Shown here: one piece after another, positions 33,981 through 42,512 of the stretch
Layout: each line of letters opens with the position of its first letter
Numbering within the stretch: position 1 is the first letter of the stretch
DNA from: CAUPWF01 sp964367905
Lineage (GTDB): Bacteria > Bacillota > Clostridia > Lachnospirales > Lachnospiraceae
Direction of reading: 5' to 3'
Length of the DNA stretch: 64,000 nucleotides
Assembly (NCBI GenBank): GCA_964367905.1
Contig: CAYIZP010000005.1
Coordinates: 1 to 64,000 of the forward strand
Notes under the pieces: model-generated
What the model was told of the DNA's origin: nothing
The model's database searches: none
Seen by the model: only the letters and a program-made list of their open reading frames with translations
Translations under genes and position numbers: made by a program

Positions 33981-35220
33981 TATTTATATCCCTCCTTTTT
34001 GATTTAAAATGTCTTGATTTATAGTGTTTTGATTTATAATACTCAAATGTCTTTTGCGTTAGATCATCTACTGCACGATTGATGCTTTGTAGATACCATA
34101 CACTTCCTGCTAATAATTCGTATAGGCTCTCGTCTATATTATGGAATGCTAGATATCTGATTTTCTTTAGATGTTTATATTTGCGACCTGGTTCGATGGC
34201 ATCTGCAAGATATAATATTTTTTCAAGTGATGTCATCTTAGGTCGTCCCGTTGTATGGTATCGTATTGCTTCTAGAATCTCTGGATTATCGACTCCGTAT
34301 ACATGTTTCGCTAAACTAGCTCCTAGTTTTGCATGAATTAGTGCGGGATTTTCTTGTTCAATTGTTGTTAGCTCAATCTGATATTGTTCACATAACTTAT
34401 ATTGTGTTTCATAGGGAATACATTTTGCACAATCGTGTAATAACCCTGCCAACATAGCTGATTCTATATCAACTTTTTCTCGCATAGCGAGTGCCGCAGC
34501 TGTATACATCACACCTAAGGTATGTTCATACCTCTTAGGATTAAGCTTTTTTTGTAATTCATTTTGAATTTCAATCAGTTCCATGGACGGCTTCTCTCCT
34601 GTTTGTTCTATTCTATTTGCCTTGTATAGATTATGCTTTATAATATATTGACCAACAATATCTGGTAGAATGTATTTAATTGATTTCCCCTCTACTATCC
34701 TACTTCGAATATCACTAGAAGCAACTTCCATAATCGGCATTTCCAGAAGTTCGATCTTAGCCTGAAACCTCGATTTCAAATCTTTCATCTTCTCTAGAAT
34801 GCTCTCTAGTGTGATATTGGTTCGACAAGCAACTAATATCGTGCAGAGTTTTAATAATCGCTCTGGATATCTCCATTTATCTAATTGAAATAAGGAATCT
34901 GTCCCAATGATAAAATAAAACTCATGATTTGGATATTCTTTTGAAAAATAATTCATGGTTTCATATGAATATGAAACTTCCTCTCGATTCATCTCGTACT
35001 CATTTAATTTAAAATATGGTGTATTTGCAATTGCCAAATTGACCATAGCAATTCTATCATTTGTCTCTGTGGATACTTCCAGCAAATTCTTGTGAGGTGG
35101 ATTCCCATTTGGAAGAAACCATATTTCATCTAACCCATAAGTTTCATAAGCGTATTCTCCTAACATTAAATGCCCTAAATGAATAGGGTTGAAAGTTCCA
35201 CCAACAATTCCAATCTTCAT
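33946..35220 (-). CDS. nadD: Fused nicotinate-nucleotide adenylyltransferase / HD hydrolase (NadD-YqeK)
   Basis: A 424-residue fusion. Residues about 1-200 are NadD, with GGTFNPIHLGHL and the ASSDIRSRI motif, making deamido-NAD. Residues about 215-395 are YqeK-like, with the HD motif LLHDCAK and YHTTGRPKM; YqeK hydrolyses diadenosine tetraphosphate in related bacteria. In Bacillus these are separate adjacent genes. The C-terminal ~30 residues are a Lys/Arg/His-rich repetitive tail overlapping rsfS. I chose the ATG at 35220, giving MKIGIVGG; an ATG at 35232 abuts the AAGGA site and is less likely, though 35220 has a long 12-base spacer. Confidence 0.93.
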   Translation of the reverse strand: MKIGIVGGTFNPIHLGHLMLGEYAYETYGLDEIWFLPNGNPPHKNLLEVSTETNDRIAMVNLAIANTPYFKLNEYEMNREEVSYSYETMNYFSKEYPNHEFYFIIGTDSLFQLDKWRYPERLLKLCTILVACRTNITLESILEKMKDLKSRFQAKIELLEMPIMEVASSDIRSRIVEGKSIKYILPDIVGQYIIKHNLYKANRIEQTGEKPSMELIEIQNELQKKLNPKRYEHTLGVMYTAAALAMREKVDIESAMLAGLLHDCAKCIPYETQYKLCEQYQIELTTIEQENPALIHAKLGASLAKHVYGVDNPEILEAIRYHTTGRPKMTSLEKILYLADAIEPGRKYKHLKKIRYLAFHNIDESLYELLAGSVWYLQSINRAVDDLTQKTFEYYKSKHYKSRHFKSKRRDINNERHKHSKRND

Positions 35221-35247
35221 TACAGTAACCATTCCTTTCCCGTTACT

Positions 35248-35550
35248 TTAAATCTTAGCTTTTGGTAATACAATCTGTTTTTTATCATCTTTTCCTTCGC
35301 GATACAAAACAATCTTTTTCCCAATCACTTGAACAACTTGGGATCGTGTTCGCTCTGCGATTATATAAGCTAATTCTTTTGGATCATCTGCACAGTTCTT
35401 TAAAACGCTGATTTTTATCAACTCACGCGCAGTTAAAGCTTCATCTATAGCCTCAATTAATGAAGGTGATACACTTGACTTTCCTATCTGAAAGATTGGC
35501 TCTAACTTCATAGCTAGTCCTTTCAAATATGCTCTTTGTTTCGTTGTCAT
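35248..35550 (-). CDS. yhbY: CRM-domain RNA-binding protein YhbY
   Basis: A 100-residue single CRM-domain protein: MTTKQRAYLKGLAMKLEP, the FQIGKSSVSPSL loop and AIDEALTARELIKISVLK are all canonical. YhbY binds pre-ribosomal particles of the large subunit. It lies between obgE and nadD, as in Bacillus (yqeI). Confidence 0.94.
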   Translation of the reverse strand: MTTKQRAYLKGLAMKLEPIFQIGKSSVSPSLIEAIDEALTARELIKISVLKNCADDPKELAYIIAERTRSQVVQVIGKKIVLYREGKDDKKQIVLPKAKI

Positions 35551-35573
35551 AACTTACTCTCCTATCTAATCAA

Positions 35574-36860
35574 TTATTTATAATAATCGAATTGTAAACC
35601 GTACATACGTACAGTATCGCCTTCTTGGATTCCCTTCTCTACTAGCTCATCCAAAATACCTGTTGATTTTAAGAAATTTTGAAAAAATATAAATCCTTTC
35701 TCAGAATCCAAATTGGTATATCCTAACATTTTTTCAATCTTAGGTCCTTCTACCACATACATCCCCTCTTCTATCTCTATAGTATACGGAAGATTCTCAT
35801 AAATCAACTCTTCTTCAGGGAAGTATTCCTGTTCAAATACAATATCTGGAATATCTAGATGTTGTAACTGAGTTCGTACATAATTTAATAACTCTTGTAA
35901 TCCCTCACCTGTTGCACCTGAAATTGCAAACACCTTGTATCCTTGTGGTTCAAATTCTTCTCGAATTTTATCTACCGCATTTTCATCTTGTGCATAGATT
36001 AAATCTGTTTTATTGGCAGCAATTACTTGTGGCCGTTCTGCAATTTTTTCATTATATTGTTTCAATTCTTCGTTAATCTTATAAATATCCTCAATTGGAT
36101 CTCGACCTTCGGAGCCCGAGGCATCAACAACATGAATCAATAATTTTGTACGCTCTACATGACGTAAGAATTCATGCCCTAGCCCAATTCCTTGGGAAGC
36201 ACCTTCAATCAGCCCTGGGATATCAGCAATGACAAAACCACCTTCTCCATCAGGAAAATCAACCACACCTAAGTTGGGATTAATCGTTGTAAAGTGATAA
36301 TTTGCAATTTTAGGGGTTGCATTGGTTACACGTGATAAAAATGTGGATTTTCCAACATTAGGAAATCCAAGTAAACCAACATCTGCAATTACCTTTAACT
36401 CTAATTGAACTTCTAATTCTTGAGATGGTTGTCCTGGTTTTGCAAATTTAGGAACTTGCATGGTTGCAGTTGCAAAATGCTGATTCCCTAGTCCACCACG
36501 TCCACCCTTTAATACTATTTGTCTTTGATTTGAAGACGACATATCCGCGATTACTTTTCCAGAATTCACTTCTTTGATAACAGTCCCCTCAGGTACTTTT
36601 AAAATGATATCTTCTCCATCTTTTCCATGGCATTTTCTCTTCCCGCCTTGCTCACCATCTTGGGCATGGAATTTTCGTTTATGTCGATAATCAGATAAGG
36701 TGTTTAACCCTTTATCTACTTCGAACACCACATCACCTCCACGACCACCGTCGCCTCCGTCTGGACCGCCGTTTGGAACGTAGAGTTCACGACGAAAGCT
36801 AGCATGCCCATCGCCGCCTTTTCCCGATCGAATCAAGATTTTAGCTCTATCTGCAAACAT
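35574..36860 (-). CDS. obgE: GTPase Obg
   Basis: A 428-residue ribosome-assembly GTPase. The glycine-rich Obg domain (about 1-158) is followed by the G domain with GFPNVGKST (G1), DIPGLIEGAS (G3) and NKTD (G4), and by the C-terminal OCT domain (about 345-428) typical of Gram-positive Obg. It is separated from rpmA by a hairpin that may reduce but not abolish read-through. In Bacillus, Obg also feeds into sporulation and stress signalling. Confidence 0.97.
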   Translation of the reverse strand: MFADRAKILIRSGKGGDGHASFRRELYVPNGGPDGGDGGRGGDVVFEVDKGLNTLSDYRHKRKFHAQDGEQGGKRKCHGKDGEDIILKVPEGTVIKEVNSGKVIADMSSSNQRQIVLKGGRGGLGNQHFATATMQVPKFAKPGQPSQELEVQLELKVIADVGLLGFPNVGKSTFLSRVTNATPKIANYHFTTINPNLGVVDFPDGEGGFVIADIPGLIEGASQGIGLGHEFLRHVERTKLLIHVVDASGSEGRDPIEDIYKINEELKQYNEKIAERPQVIAANKTDLIYAQDENAVDKIREEFEPQGYKVFAISGATGEGLQELLNYVRTQLQHLDIPDIVFEQEYFPEEELIYENLPYTIEIEEGMYVVEGPKIEKMLGYTNLDSEKGFIFFQNFLKSTGILDELVEKGIQEGDTVRMYGLQFDYYK

Positions 36861-36894
36861 AATATTTCCTTTCTAATATCTACTATATCAAAAG

Positions 36895-36926
36895 AAGGCT
36901 TCAAAACCACACGGATTTGAAGCCTT
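36895..36926 (-). terminator. Terminator between rpmA and obgE
   Basis: On the minus strand AAGGCTTCAAA and TTTGAAGCCTT form an 11-bp stem with a 10-base loop, followed by CTTTTG. It starts 13 bases after the rpmA stop, and the short T-tail suggests partial termination before obgE. Confidence 0.7.
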
Positions 36927-36938
36927 AATTTTTTAATC

Positions 36939-37223
36939 TTATTCTGCTACAGGGTAGATAGAAACTTGTTTCTTATCTCTACCTTTTCTTTCAAATCTAA
37001 CAACACCATCTACTAATGCAAATAATGTGTCATCGCCTCCACGACCTACATTCACACCTGGGTGAATCTTAGTTCCGCGTTGTCTGTATAAAATATTTCC
37101 GGCTTTTACAAATTGTCCGTCTGCTCTTTTTGCGCCCAATCTCTTAGATTCAGAATCTCTACCGTTTTTAGTAGAACCAACTCCTTTTTTATGAGCGAAA
37201 AATTGAAGATTTAATTTCATCAT
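36939..37223 (-). CDS. rpmA: Ribosomal protein bL27
   Basis: A 94-residue bL27 with the Firmicutes N-terminal extension MMKLNLQFFAHKKGVG. The cleavage motif LQFF/A is cut by Prp, encoded next door, to expose the residues that reach the peptidyl-transferase centre. A GAGGAGG site lies upstream of the ATG. The gene pair bL27-Prp is one of the surest features here. Confidence 0.98.
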   Translation of the reverse strand: MMKLNLQFFAHKKGVGSTKNGRDSESKRLGAKRADGQFVKAGNILYRQRGTKIHPGVNVGRGGDDTLFALVDGVVRFERKGRDKKQVSIYPVAE

Positions 37224-37226
37224 GGC

Positions 37227-37553
37227 TTACACCTCCTCAATTGATAAACTGATATATTCATCATACTGTTCTTGGATGGACTTTAACCCAAGTACCATCG
37301 TTTTTAATATTGTCTTTGTGACTTCTGAAGGTTCGCACTTTAATTCAAAGTCAAGATATCCCTCTTCGTCATCTTCAACGCGTGTGAATGCGTCTCTTGT
37401 GAATTTCTCTATCGCATTTGTTGAATTAATCATCAATACAGATGCGGCGGCACATATAATATCATGTCCTTGTTCGGCATAACCAGAATGTCCTTTTGAA
37501 GAAAACCCTACAAAATCTTTCTTCATATTCATGTATACATTAATATGAATCAA
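37227..37553 (-). CDS. prp: Ribosomal-processing cysteine protease Prp
   Basis: A 108-residue cysteine protease that removes the bL27 N-terminal extension. The catalytic His and Cys lie in SKGHSGYAEQGHDIICAAAS (about residues 16-35). I chose TTG 37553, which has GCAGGTGA 5 bases upstream and gives the family-typical IHINVYMN opening; in-frame codons further upstream add unconserved residues. It lies between rplU and rpmA, the classic order in Firmicutes. Confidence 0.95.
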   Translation of the reverse strand: MIHINVYMNMKKDFVGFSSKGHSGYAEQGHDIICAAASVLMINSTNAIEKFTRDAFTRVEDDEEGYLDFELKCEPSEVTKTILKTMVLGLKSIQEQYDEYISLSIEEV

Positions 37554-37586
37554 ATCATTCACCTGCTTTCTAATCATCAAAGAAAA

Positions 37587-37895
37587 TTACGCATTGATTT
37601 TTTCAATTTTAACTGCTGTGTACTGTTGTCTGTGTCCATTTTTCTTATGGTATCCAGATTTTCTCTTGTATTTGTAAACGATTACTTTTTTACCTTTACC
37701 GTTTTCAACTACAGATGCAGTAACTGTTGCTCCTGCTACAGTAGGTGTTCCTACTTTCATATCAGAATCGCTAACAGCTAAAACTTGATCAAATGTTACA
37801 GTTTCTCCTGCTTCAACACCAAGTTTTTCAACTCTAATGATATCGCCTTCAGATACTTTGTACTGCTTACCACCTGTTGCTATAATTGCGTACAT
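37587..37895 (-). CDS. rplU: Ribosomal protein bL21
   Basis: A 102-residue bL21 (MYAIIATGGKQYKVSEGD at the start, GHRQQYTAVKIEKI at the end). The ATG at 37895 is 5 bases after AGGAGGT; upstream in-frame codons precede that site. It heads a short unit rplU-prp-rpmA with its own promoter and a 75-base leader. Confidence 0.98.
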   Translation of the reverse strand: MYAIIATGGKQYKVSEGDIIRVEKLGVEAGETVTFDQVLAVSDSDMKVGTPTVAGATVTASVVENGKGKKVIVYKYKRKSGYHKKNGHRQQYTAVKIEKINA

Positions 37896-37970
37896 ATGGC
37901 ACCTCCTATTATCATTACTCGCCAGTTTTGGTGGTTGTATCAACTCTTATAACCTAACTGTGCGGCATAC
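37896..37970 (-). promoter_or_regulatory. 5' leader of rplU (possible L21-type leader)
   Basis: About 75 bases lie between the predicted start point and the rplU ATG. Small complementary segments are visible (GGTT with AACC, CCA with TGG around CCAAAACTGG). A structured L21 leader is known upstream of rplU in several Firmicutes; whether this belongs to it needs a covariance-model search. Confidence 0.35.
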
Positions 37971-37976
37971 TATTGT

Positions 37977-38005
37977 AGTTTACCACTTCAATCGACAATT
38001 GTCAA
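37977..38005 (-). promoter_or_regulatory. Promoter of rplU-prp-rpmA
   Basis: On the minus strand TTGACA, 17 bases, TAAACT. The -35 overlaps the stop region of the upstream GGDEF/EAL gene, so the ribosomal unit is transcriptionally independent of it. Confidence 0.75.
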
Positions 38006-39924
38006 ACGTTTTTTTCTGAACTGGAATCTTCTTCTATAAATTTTTCAAATGTATCTAAGTCTAGCGGCTTTGAAAATACATACCCTTGAATATACTCACA
38101 ACCGCAAGCAACAAAATAATTTAATAATGCTTCATCTTCTACACCTTCAACGATTACTTTGCGACCAGTTGCAATAATCGCTTTAATTAAGCTTTGAATA
38201 AATGCAGCACTTTTCTTAGATTCTGATACAGCTAATACTAAACTGCGGTCAATTTTGATGATATCAATCGGCAAACTTAAGAATACACTCATATTAGAGT
38301 ATTCAATTCCAAAATCATCTAATTCAAATTCAAACCCCAAATCTTGCATATCAGATATGACATTTTTTATAATCTTCACATCCGAAACTAAGGTACGCTC
38401 TGTAATTTCAATTTTTATCTGATTCGCTTGGACATCATATTTTTTCATAATCTTTAATAGATTGTCCAATAGGTTCGCCTGCAACAACATTACATAAGGA
38501 AAGTTAATGGATACTGCATTGGATAATCTACTCATGTCCTTACAAATGATTTCGAATACAATGTATGTGATTTCAACAATCAAACCTGTTTTTTCTGCTA
38601 TCGGAATAAACTCACTCGGGAATAAGGAAAATTCTTGTCCGTCTCTTAATCGTACCAATGCCTCAGCCTGTGTAAATCTCTTTTCCGTGATAGAATAGAC
38701 AGGCTGATAGACAACTTGAAATGATTCTTCCAATACAGCTTGTTTCAAATACTCTAAGATAAAATTATGTCGGACCATTTCATCTCGAACACATATATCA
38801 TATAAATAATCAACATCTACAGCACCCGACTTGATGGATGCTATAGAATAATCTGCTGTCGTTAATAATGTCTTGATATTTTCACTAAACGAAGGGTAAT
38901 CAACACGCGTATAAATCGCTTCGGCTCTTACCTCATAATTATCGATTGTAAAAGGGCGCTCAAATTGTTTTTTTATAGCTTGAACAAATATTTTGTCATC
39001 TTGTGATAAATTATGGGACAAGATGACGAATTCATCCCCACTATAACGAAATATATTTTTCTTTGGAACAATGGTAGCCAATCTTCTAGCCACATTTTCC
39101 AGAACACTATCTCCAGTTTCTAAATTGAAACATTCATTTATACTCTTGAAATTTCGAATACTACATAAATATAGAACAAACTCAGACTTATTCTTTGAAA
39201 GTCGATTAATTCGATGCATCAACGCTCTTCGATTGGACACATCGGTCAGTGGGTCTATAGATTTCATAGAATTTTGTACATATAAATATATCAGTAGTAT
39301 TCCTGTTGCACTCGCGATTCCAGACAAGATAATATGCGAGAATAACAATTGCAAAAAAGAAAATCCACTGGCAAATAAAATATTGATGCACAAAATCAAA
39401 TTAATACCCTGTTTGGTTCTGCTGTAATTATTTAATGATACTGCAATCACACCAATCATATAGATAATTACAACAACATAAGTACTTCGATTCATTGCCC
39501 CTGGCATATATCCTTGTTCAACAGTAATTGTAAACACATTTTGAAACTGATAATTTAGCAATATAATTAGGATATAAATACCATATGGTAACAAGGCAAA
39601 AAGCCATTTTGTATCTAGGGATAGACTTGAATTCTTCCACTTAGACAATGAAACCGCATAGAAAAAGGTTAAAATCGGCGCAATTGGTGTCACGATAAAG
39701 TACACCACCTTTAATCCCACTACAAACCATAGTGGAAAGAATTCAACGTATTCAGTTGTCAAAGTTGTAGCAATTGTTATGATTACCGAAAAAAGTGTTC
39801 CCAAAAACAAAAGTCTAAATAGACGATATCGAGTTGTCTCCAACTCATCATCCCAAATAAAACTCCAAATGGCAATCGATATAATCACAAAAGCTATATA
39901 CTCGGCTAATAGTTCATATTGCAC
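38002..39924 (-). CDS. Membrane GGDEF/EAL c-di-GMP protein
   Basis: A 640-residue protein starting at GTG 39924, with GAGAGGGG upstream. About seven N-terminal membrane segments (to ~215) resemble the 7TM sensor module of histidine-kinase-like proteins. A GGDEF domain follows with SGDEF at 295-299 (first Gly replaced by Ser), then an EAL domain with EAL at 421-423 and DDFGIEYSNMSVFLSLPIDIIKID-type later motifs. It probably hydrolyses c-di-GMP; SGDEF can still support synthesis in some proteins, so dual activity is possible. Co-directional with lysC, 38 bases upstream. Confidence 0.9.
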   Translation of the reverse strand: MQYELLAEYIAFVIISIAIWSFIWDDELETTRYRLFRLLFLGTLFSVIITIATTLTTEYVEFFPLWFVVGLKVVYFIVTPIAPILTFFYAVSLSKWKNSSLSLDTKWLFALLPYGIYILIILLNYQFQNVFTITVEQGYMPGAMNRSTYVVVIIYMIGVIAVSLNNYSRTKQGINLILCINILFASGFSFLQLLFSHIILSGIASATGILLIYLYVQNSMKSIDPLTDVSNRRALMHRINRLSKNKSEFVLYLCSIRNFKSINECFNLETGDSVLENVARRLATIVPKKNIFRYSGDEFVILSHNLSQDDKIFVQAIKKQFERPFTIDNYEVRAEAIYTRVDYPSFSENIKTLLTTADYSIASIKSGAVDVDYLYDICVRDEMVRHNFILEYLKQAVLEESFQVVYQPVYSITEKRFTQAEALVRLRDGQEFSLFPSEFIPIAEKTGLIVEITYIVFEIICKDMSRLSNAVSINFPYVMLLQANLLDNLLKIMKKYDVQANQIKIEITERTLVSDVKIIKNVISDMQDLGFEFELDDFGIEYSNMSVFLSLPIDIIKIDRSLVLAVSESKKSAAFIQSLIKAIIATGRKVIVEGVEDEALLNYFVACGCEYIQGYVFSKPLDLDTFEKFIEEDSSSEKNV

Positions 39925-39962
39925 TTGAATTTCCCCTCTCGTAAGGAATTACATAAAGGTTC

Positions 39963-41282
39963 TTACAGTTCATATGTGACAAAAATATCATAAATTGCTT
40001 TAATAGCAGATTCAAAATCTGCATTTCTTACACCAATGATAATGTTTAACTCAGAAGATCCTTGGTCAATCATCTTCACATTGACATCAGCATGTGCTAA
40101 AGCTGAGAAAATTCTTCCAGCTGTACCTCGAGTCGATTTCATTCCACGTCCTACAACAGCAACTAATGCAAGGTCAGCTTCTAGATCAATACAATCAGGA
40201 CTTACTTCACGATGGATTGCAGACAGAATATGCTGCTCATGCTCTTGGAATTGATCTTGTTGAACAAAAATAGTCATAGTGTCAATTCCCGATGGCATAT
40301 GCTCGATAGAAATTTCTTTTTCTTCAAACACATTTAGAACTTTTCTACAGAATCCAACTTCAGAGTTCATCATAGCTTTTTCGATATTAATGGATGCAAA
40401 GCCTTTTTTACCTGCGATTCCTGTAATTGTATAATTTGGATTTTTGCAAGTTCCTTCGACAATTAATGTCCCCTTATCTTCTGGAGCATTGGTATTACGA
40501 ATATTGATTGGAATTCCTTCTTTTCTGACAGGGAAAATTGCATCTTCATGCAAAACAGTAGCTCCCATATAGGAAAGTTCGCGTAATTCTCTGTAGGTAA
40601 TCATCTCGATTACAGCAGGATCTTCAATCAATCGTGGATCAGCGACAAGGAATCCCGAAACGTCTGTCCAGTTTTCATATAGGTCTACTTTCATCGCACC
40701 TGCAACGATAGAACCTGTTACATCAGAACCACCGCGAGAGAATGTTTGAATTGTACCATTTGGCAATGCTCCATAGAATCCTGGAATCACTGCGTATTCG
40801 ACACCATTTAATCTCTTTTGCATCTTCTTTTCTGTTGTCTTTGCATCAAACACACCATTTTCGTCAAACAAAATCACTTCTGCAGCATCAATAAATTCAA
40901 ACTCTAGATATTTCGCCATAATAATACCATTTAAGTACTCACCCCTAGAGGCAGCATAATCTTTTCCAGCTTTATTTTCAAAATTTGTTTTGATTGTTGC
41001 GAATTCAGCATCAAGAGATAGATCGAGATTTAATCCATTGATAATTTCATTATATCTTGCTTGAATCTCTATGAGTGCATTATCTATCGCTTTATTCTTC
41101 TCAGCCAAATCATAGCATGCATAGAGCATGTCTGTAACTTTAATATCAGCCGAATAACGTTTTCCAGGTGCAGATGGAATTACATATCTACGTGAATCCT
41201 CTGCTAGAATGATACTACCTACTTTTTTGAATTGTTCTGCACTTGCTAGTGAACTACCACCAAATTTTACTACTTTTTTCAT
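39963..41282 (-). CDS. lysC: Aspartate kinase
   Basis: A 439-residue monofunctional aspartokinase, the first step of the Lys/Thr/Met/diaminopimelate pathway. KFGGSSLASAEQF (N-terminal substrate loop), SRGGSDVTGSI and a C-terminal pair of ACT domains (about 300-439) are clear. The length and the ~50-residue internal helix match the group of Clostridial enzymes annotated as class III-like. GGAGGAG precedes the ATG. No lysine riboswitch is possible upstream, as the gap to the RNase gene is only 22 bases. Confidence 0.94.
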   Translation of the reverse strand: MKKVVKFGGSSLASAEQFKKVGSIILAEDSRRYVIPSAPGKRYSADIKVTDMLYACYDLAEKNKAIDNALIEIQARYNEIINGLNLDLSLDAEFATIKTNFENKAGKDYAASRGEYLNGIIMAKYLEFEFIDAAEVILFDENGVFDAKTTEKKMQKRLNGVEYAVIPGFYGALPNGTIQTFSRGGSDVTGSIVAGAMKVDLYENWTDVSGFLVADPRLIEDPAVIEMITYRELRELSYMGATVLHEDAIFPVRKEGIPINIRNTNAPEDKGTLIVEGTCKNPNYTITGIAGKKGFASINIEKAMMNSEVGFCRKVLNVFEEKEISIEHMPSGIDTMTIFVQQDQFQEHEQHILSAIHREVSPDCIDLEADLALVAVVGRGMKSTRGTAGRIFSALAHADVNVKMIDQGSSELNIIIGVRNADFESAIKAIYDIFVTYEL

Positions 41283-41304
41283 TTTTCTCCTCCATATAGG
41301 TCTT

Positions 41305-42501
41305 TTAAATATTTTTTAAACTTTCTAAAAGTGACTTCCTGATTTTTTGTCTTGTGATCCCTACTAATTGTAGCTTTCCAATATCTACTACTTCGGTTTT
41401 CACTTTATCTTTACTCAAATCTTTTTTTAGATTTGAAATTAACTGATTTCGTTTCTCTTGACTGTTTAAATTAATAAAATCAATGATAATAATTCCTGAC
41501 AGATTACGAAGTCGTATCTGCCTTACAATTTCTCTTGCCGCTTCTATATTTATCATATGATTTTGTTCGTCTTGATTCTTTTTCGTCACACATTTTCCCG
41601 AATTAACATCAATCACTGTCATGGTCTCTGTTGGCTCAATCAGAAGATATGCGCCCGATTTCATCCAAACCTTTTGATTGATTGCATTATCAAGAATTCC
41701 ACTGATATTATACAATTTTTTCAATGGAAAATCCACATCTTTTTGAATTCGTAGAGATTTCGTCATTTCAGGTAAAAATTTTTCAAAGTAATCTTCTAGT
41801 TCATGATATATGTCTAAATCATCGGTCACAATCTCTTCCAAAGATTCTTTCAACATATCTTGGATGTAATTCAAGTAAAATGGTAGAATAGTTTTCATGC
41901 AGGTAAAACATGGACGTGTGATGGATCGATCCACTAAATTCTGATACTCTCTGACAAGTGATTCCACCTCATGTTCTAACGTATCCATCGTAATCTTAGC
42001 AGCATTTGTGCGAACAATCAAACCAAAATCAAAATGCTGGTATTTCTCTAGTAATGTTTTTATCCTTTGCGAATCATCTTGTTTTATCTTGGATGAAATT
42101 GTCTTTGTTTTATTTTCAGAAGTTAATACTAGGCATTCACTCTTAAGTGTCAAATTAGTGGTAACTACAGGCAATTTTGATTTAACAGCTTCTCTGCTAA
42201 TCTGAACCAATAGTTCATCTCCCACTTGAAGTGAATTACTCTTTGACTTTCTTACATATATGATATTGGATTGCTTATTGAGAGAATAGTAACATAATTC
42301 TCCAGACCTTATCTCTATAAAAGCCGCATTTAAACTAGGCACTATTTTCTGAATCTTTCCGATATAGATATCTCCTAGATGTACTCCACCTATCTTGGTC
42401 GCTTCATATACCAAATCATATGGTTTTTCATCCTCTAGATTCAGTAGACATATTCCATCGTTCATCTGAGTAATAATAATCTTTTTATTTTGGTTCATCA
42501 A
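41305..42501 (-). CDS. RNase E/G-family ribonuclease without Zn-link
   Basis: A 398-residue Rne/Rng-type endoribonuclease. An S1 domain (about 37-125) and the DNase I-like catalytic core are present, with D298 (VIDVNSG) and D341 (IIDFIN) spaced 43 residues apart as the catalytic aspartates of RNase E (303/346). The protein ends right where the CPxC zinc link would begin, so tetramer formation through Zn would be absent. The frame opens at TTG 42501, with ATG at 42498; AGGGG is 8 bases before the TTG. It follows the TIGR03936 gene after 11 bases. Confidence 0.9.
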   Translation of the reverse strand: MMNQNKKIIITQMNDGICLLNLEDEKPYDLVYEATKIGGVHLGDIYIGKIQKIVPSLNAAFIEIRSGELCYYSLNKQSNIIYVRKSKSNSLQVGDELLVQISREAVKSKLPVVTTNLTLKSECLVLTSENKTKTISSKIKQDDSQRIKTLLEKYQHFDFGLIVRTNAAKITMDTLEHEVESLVREYQNLVDRSITRPCFTCMKTILPFYLNYIQDMLKESLEEIVTDDLDIYHELEDYFEKFLPEMTKSLRIQKDVDFPLKKLYNISGILDNAINQKVWMKSGAYLLIEPTETMTVIDVNSGKCVTKKNQDEQNHMINIEAAREIVRQIRLRNLSGIIIIDFINLNSQEKRNQLISNLKKDLSKDKVKTEVVDIGKLQLVGITRQKIRKSLLESLKNI

Positions 42502-42512
42502 TCTACAAACCC

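Noticed and set aside
39071..39427. 118-codon plus-strand frame inside the GGDEF/EAL gene
   Set aside because: A shadow of the real gene; the sequence is Leu/Ile/Lys-rich with no ribosome site.
41283..41304. Lysine riboswitch before lysC
   Set aside because: Only 22 bases separate lysC from the RNase gene, with a ribosome site and no room for an aptamer.
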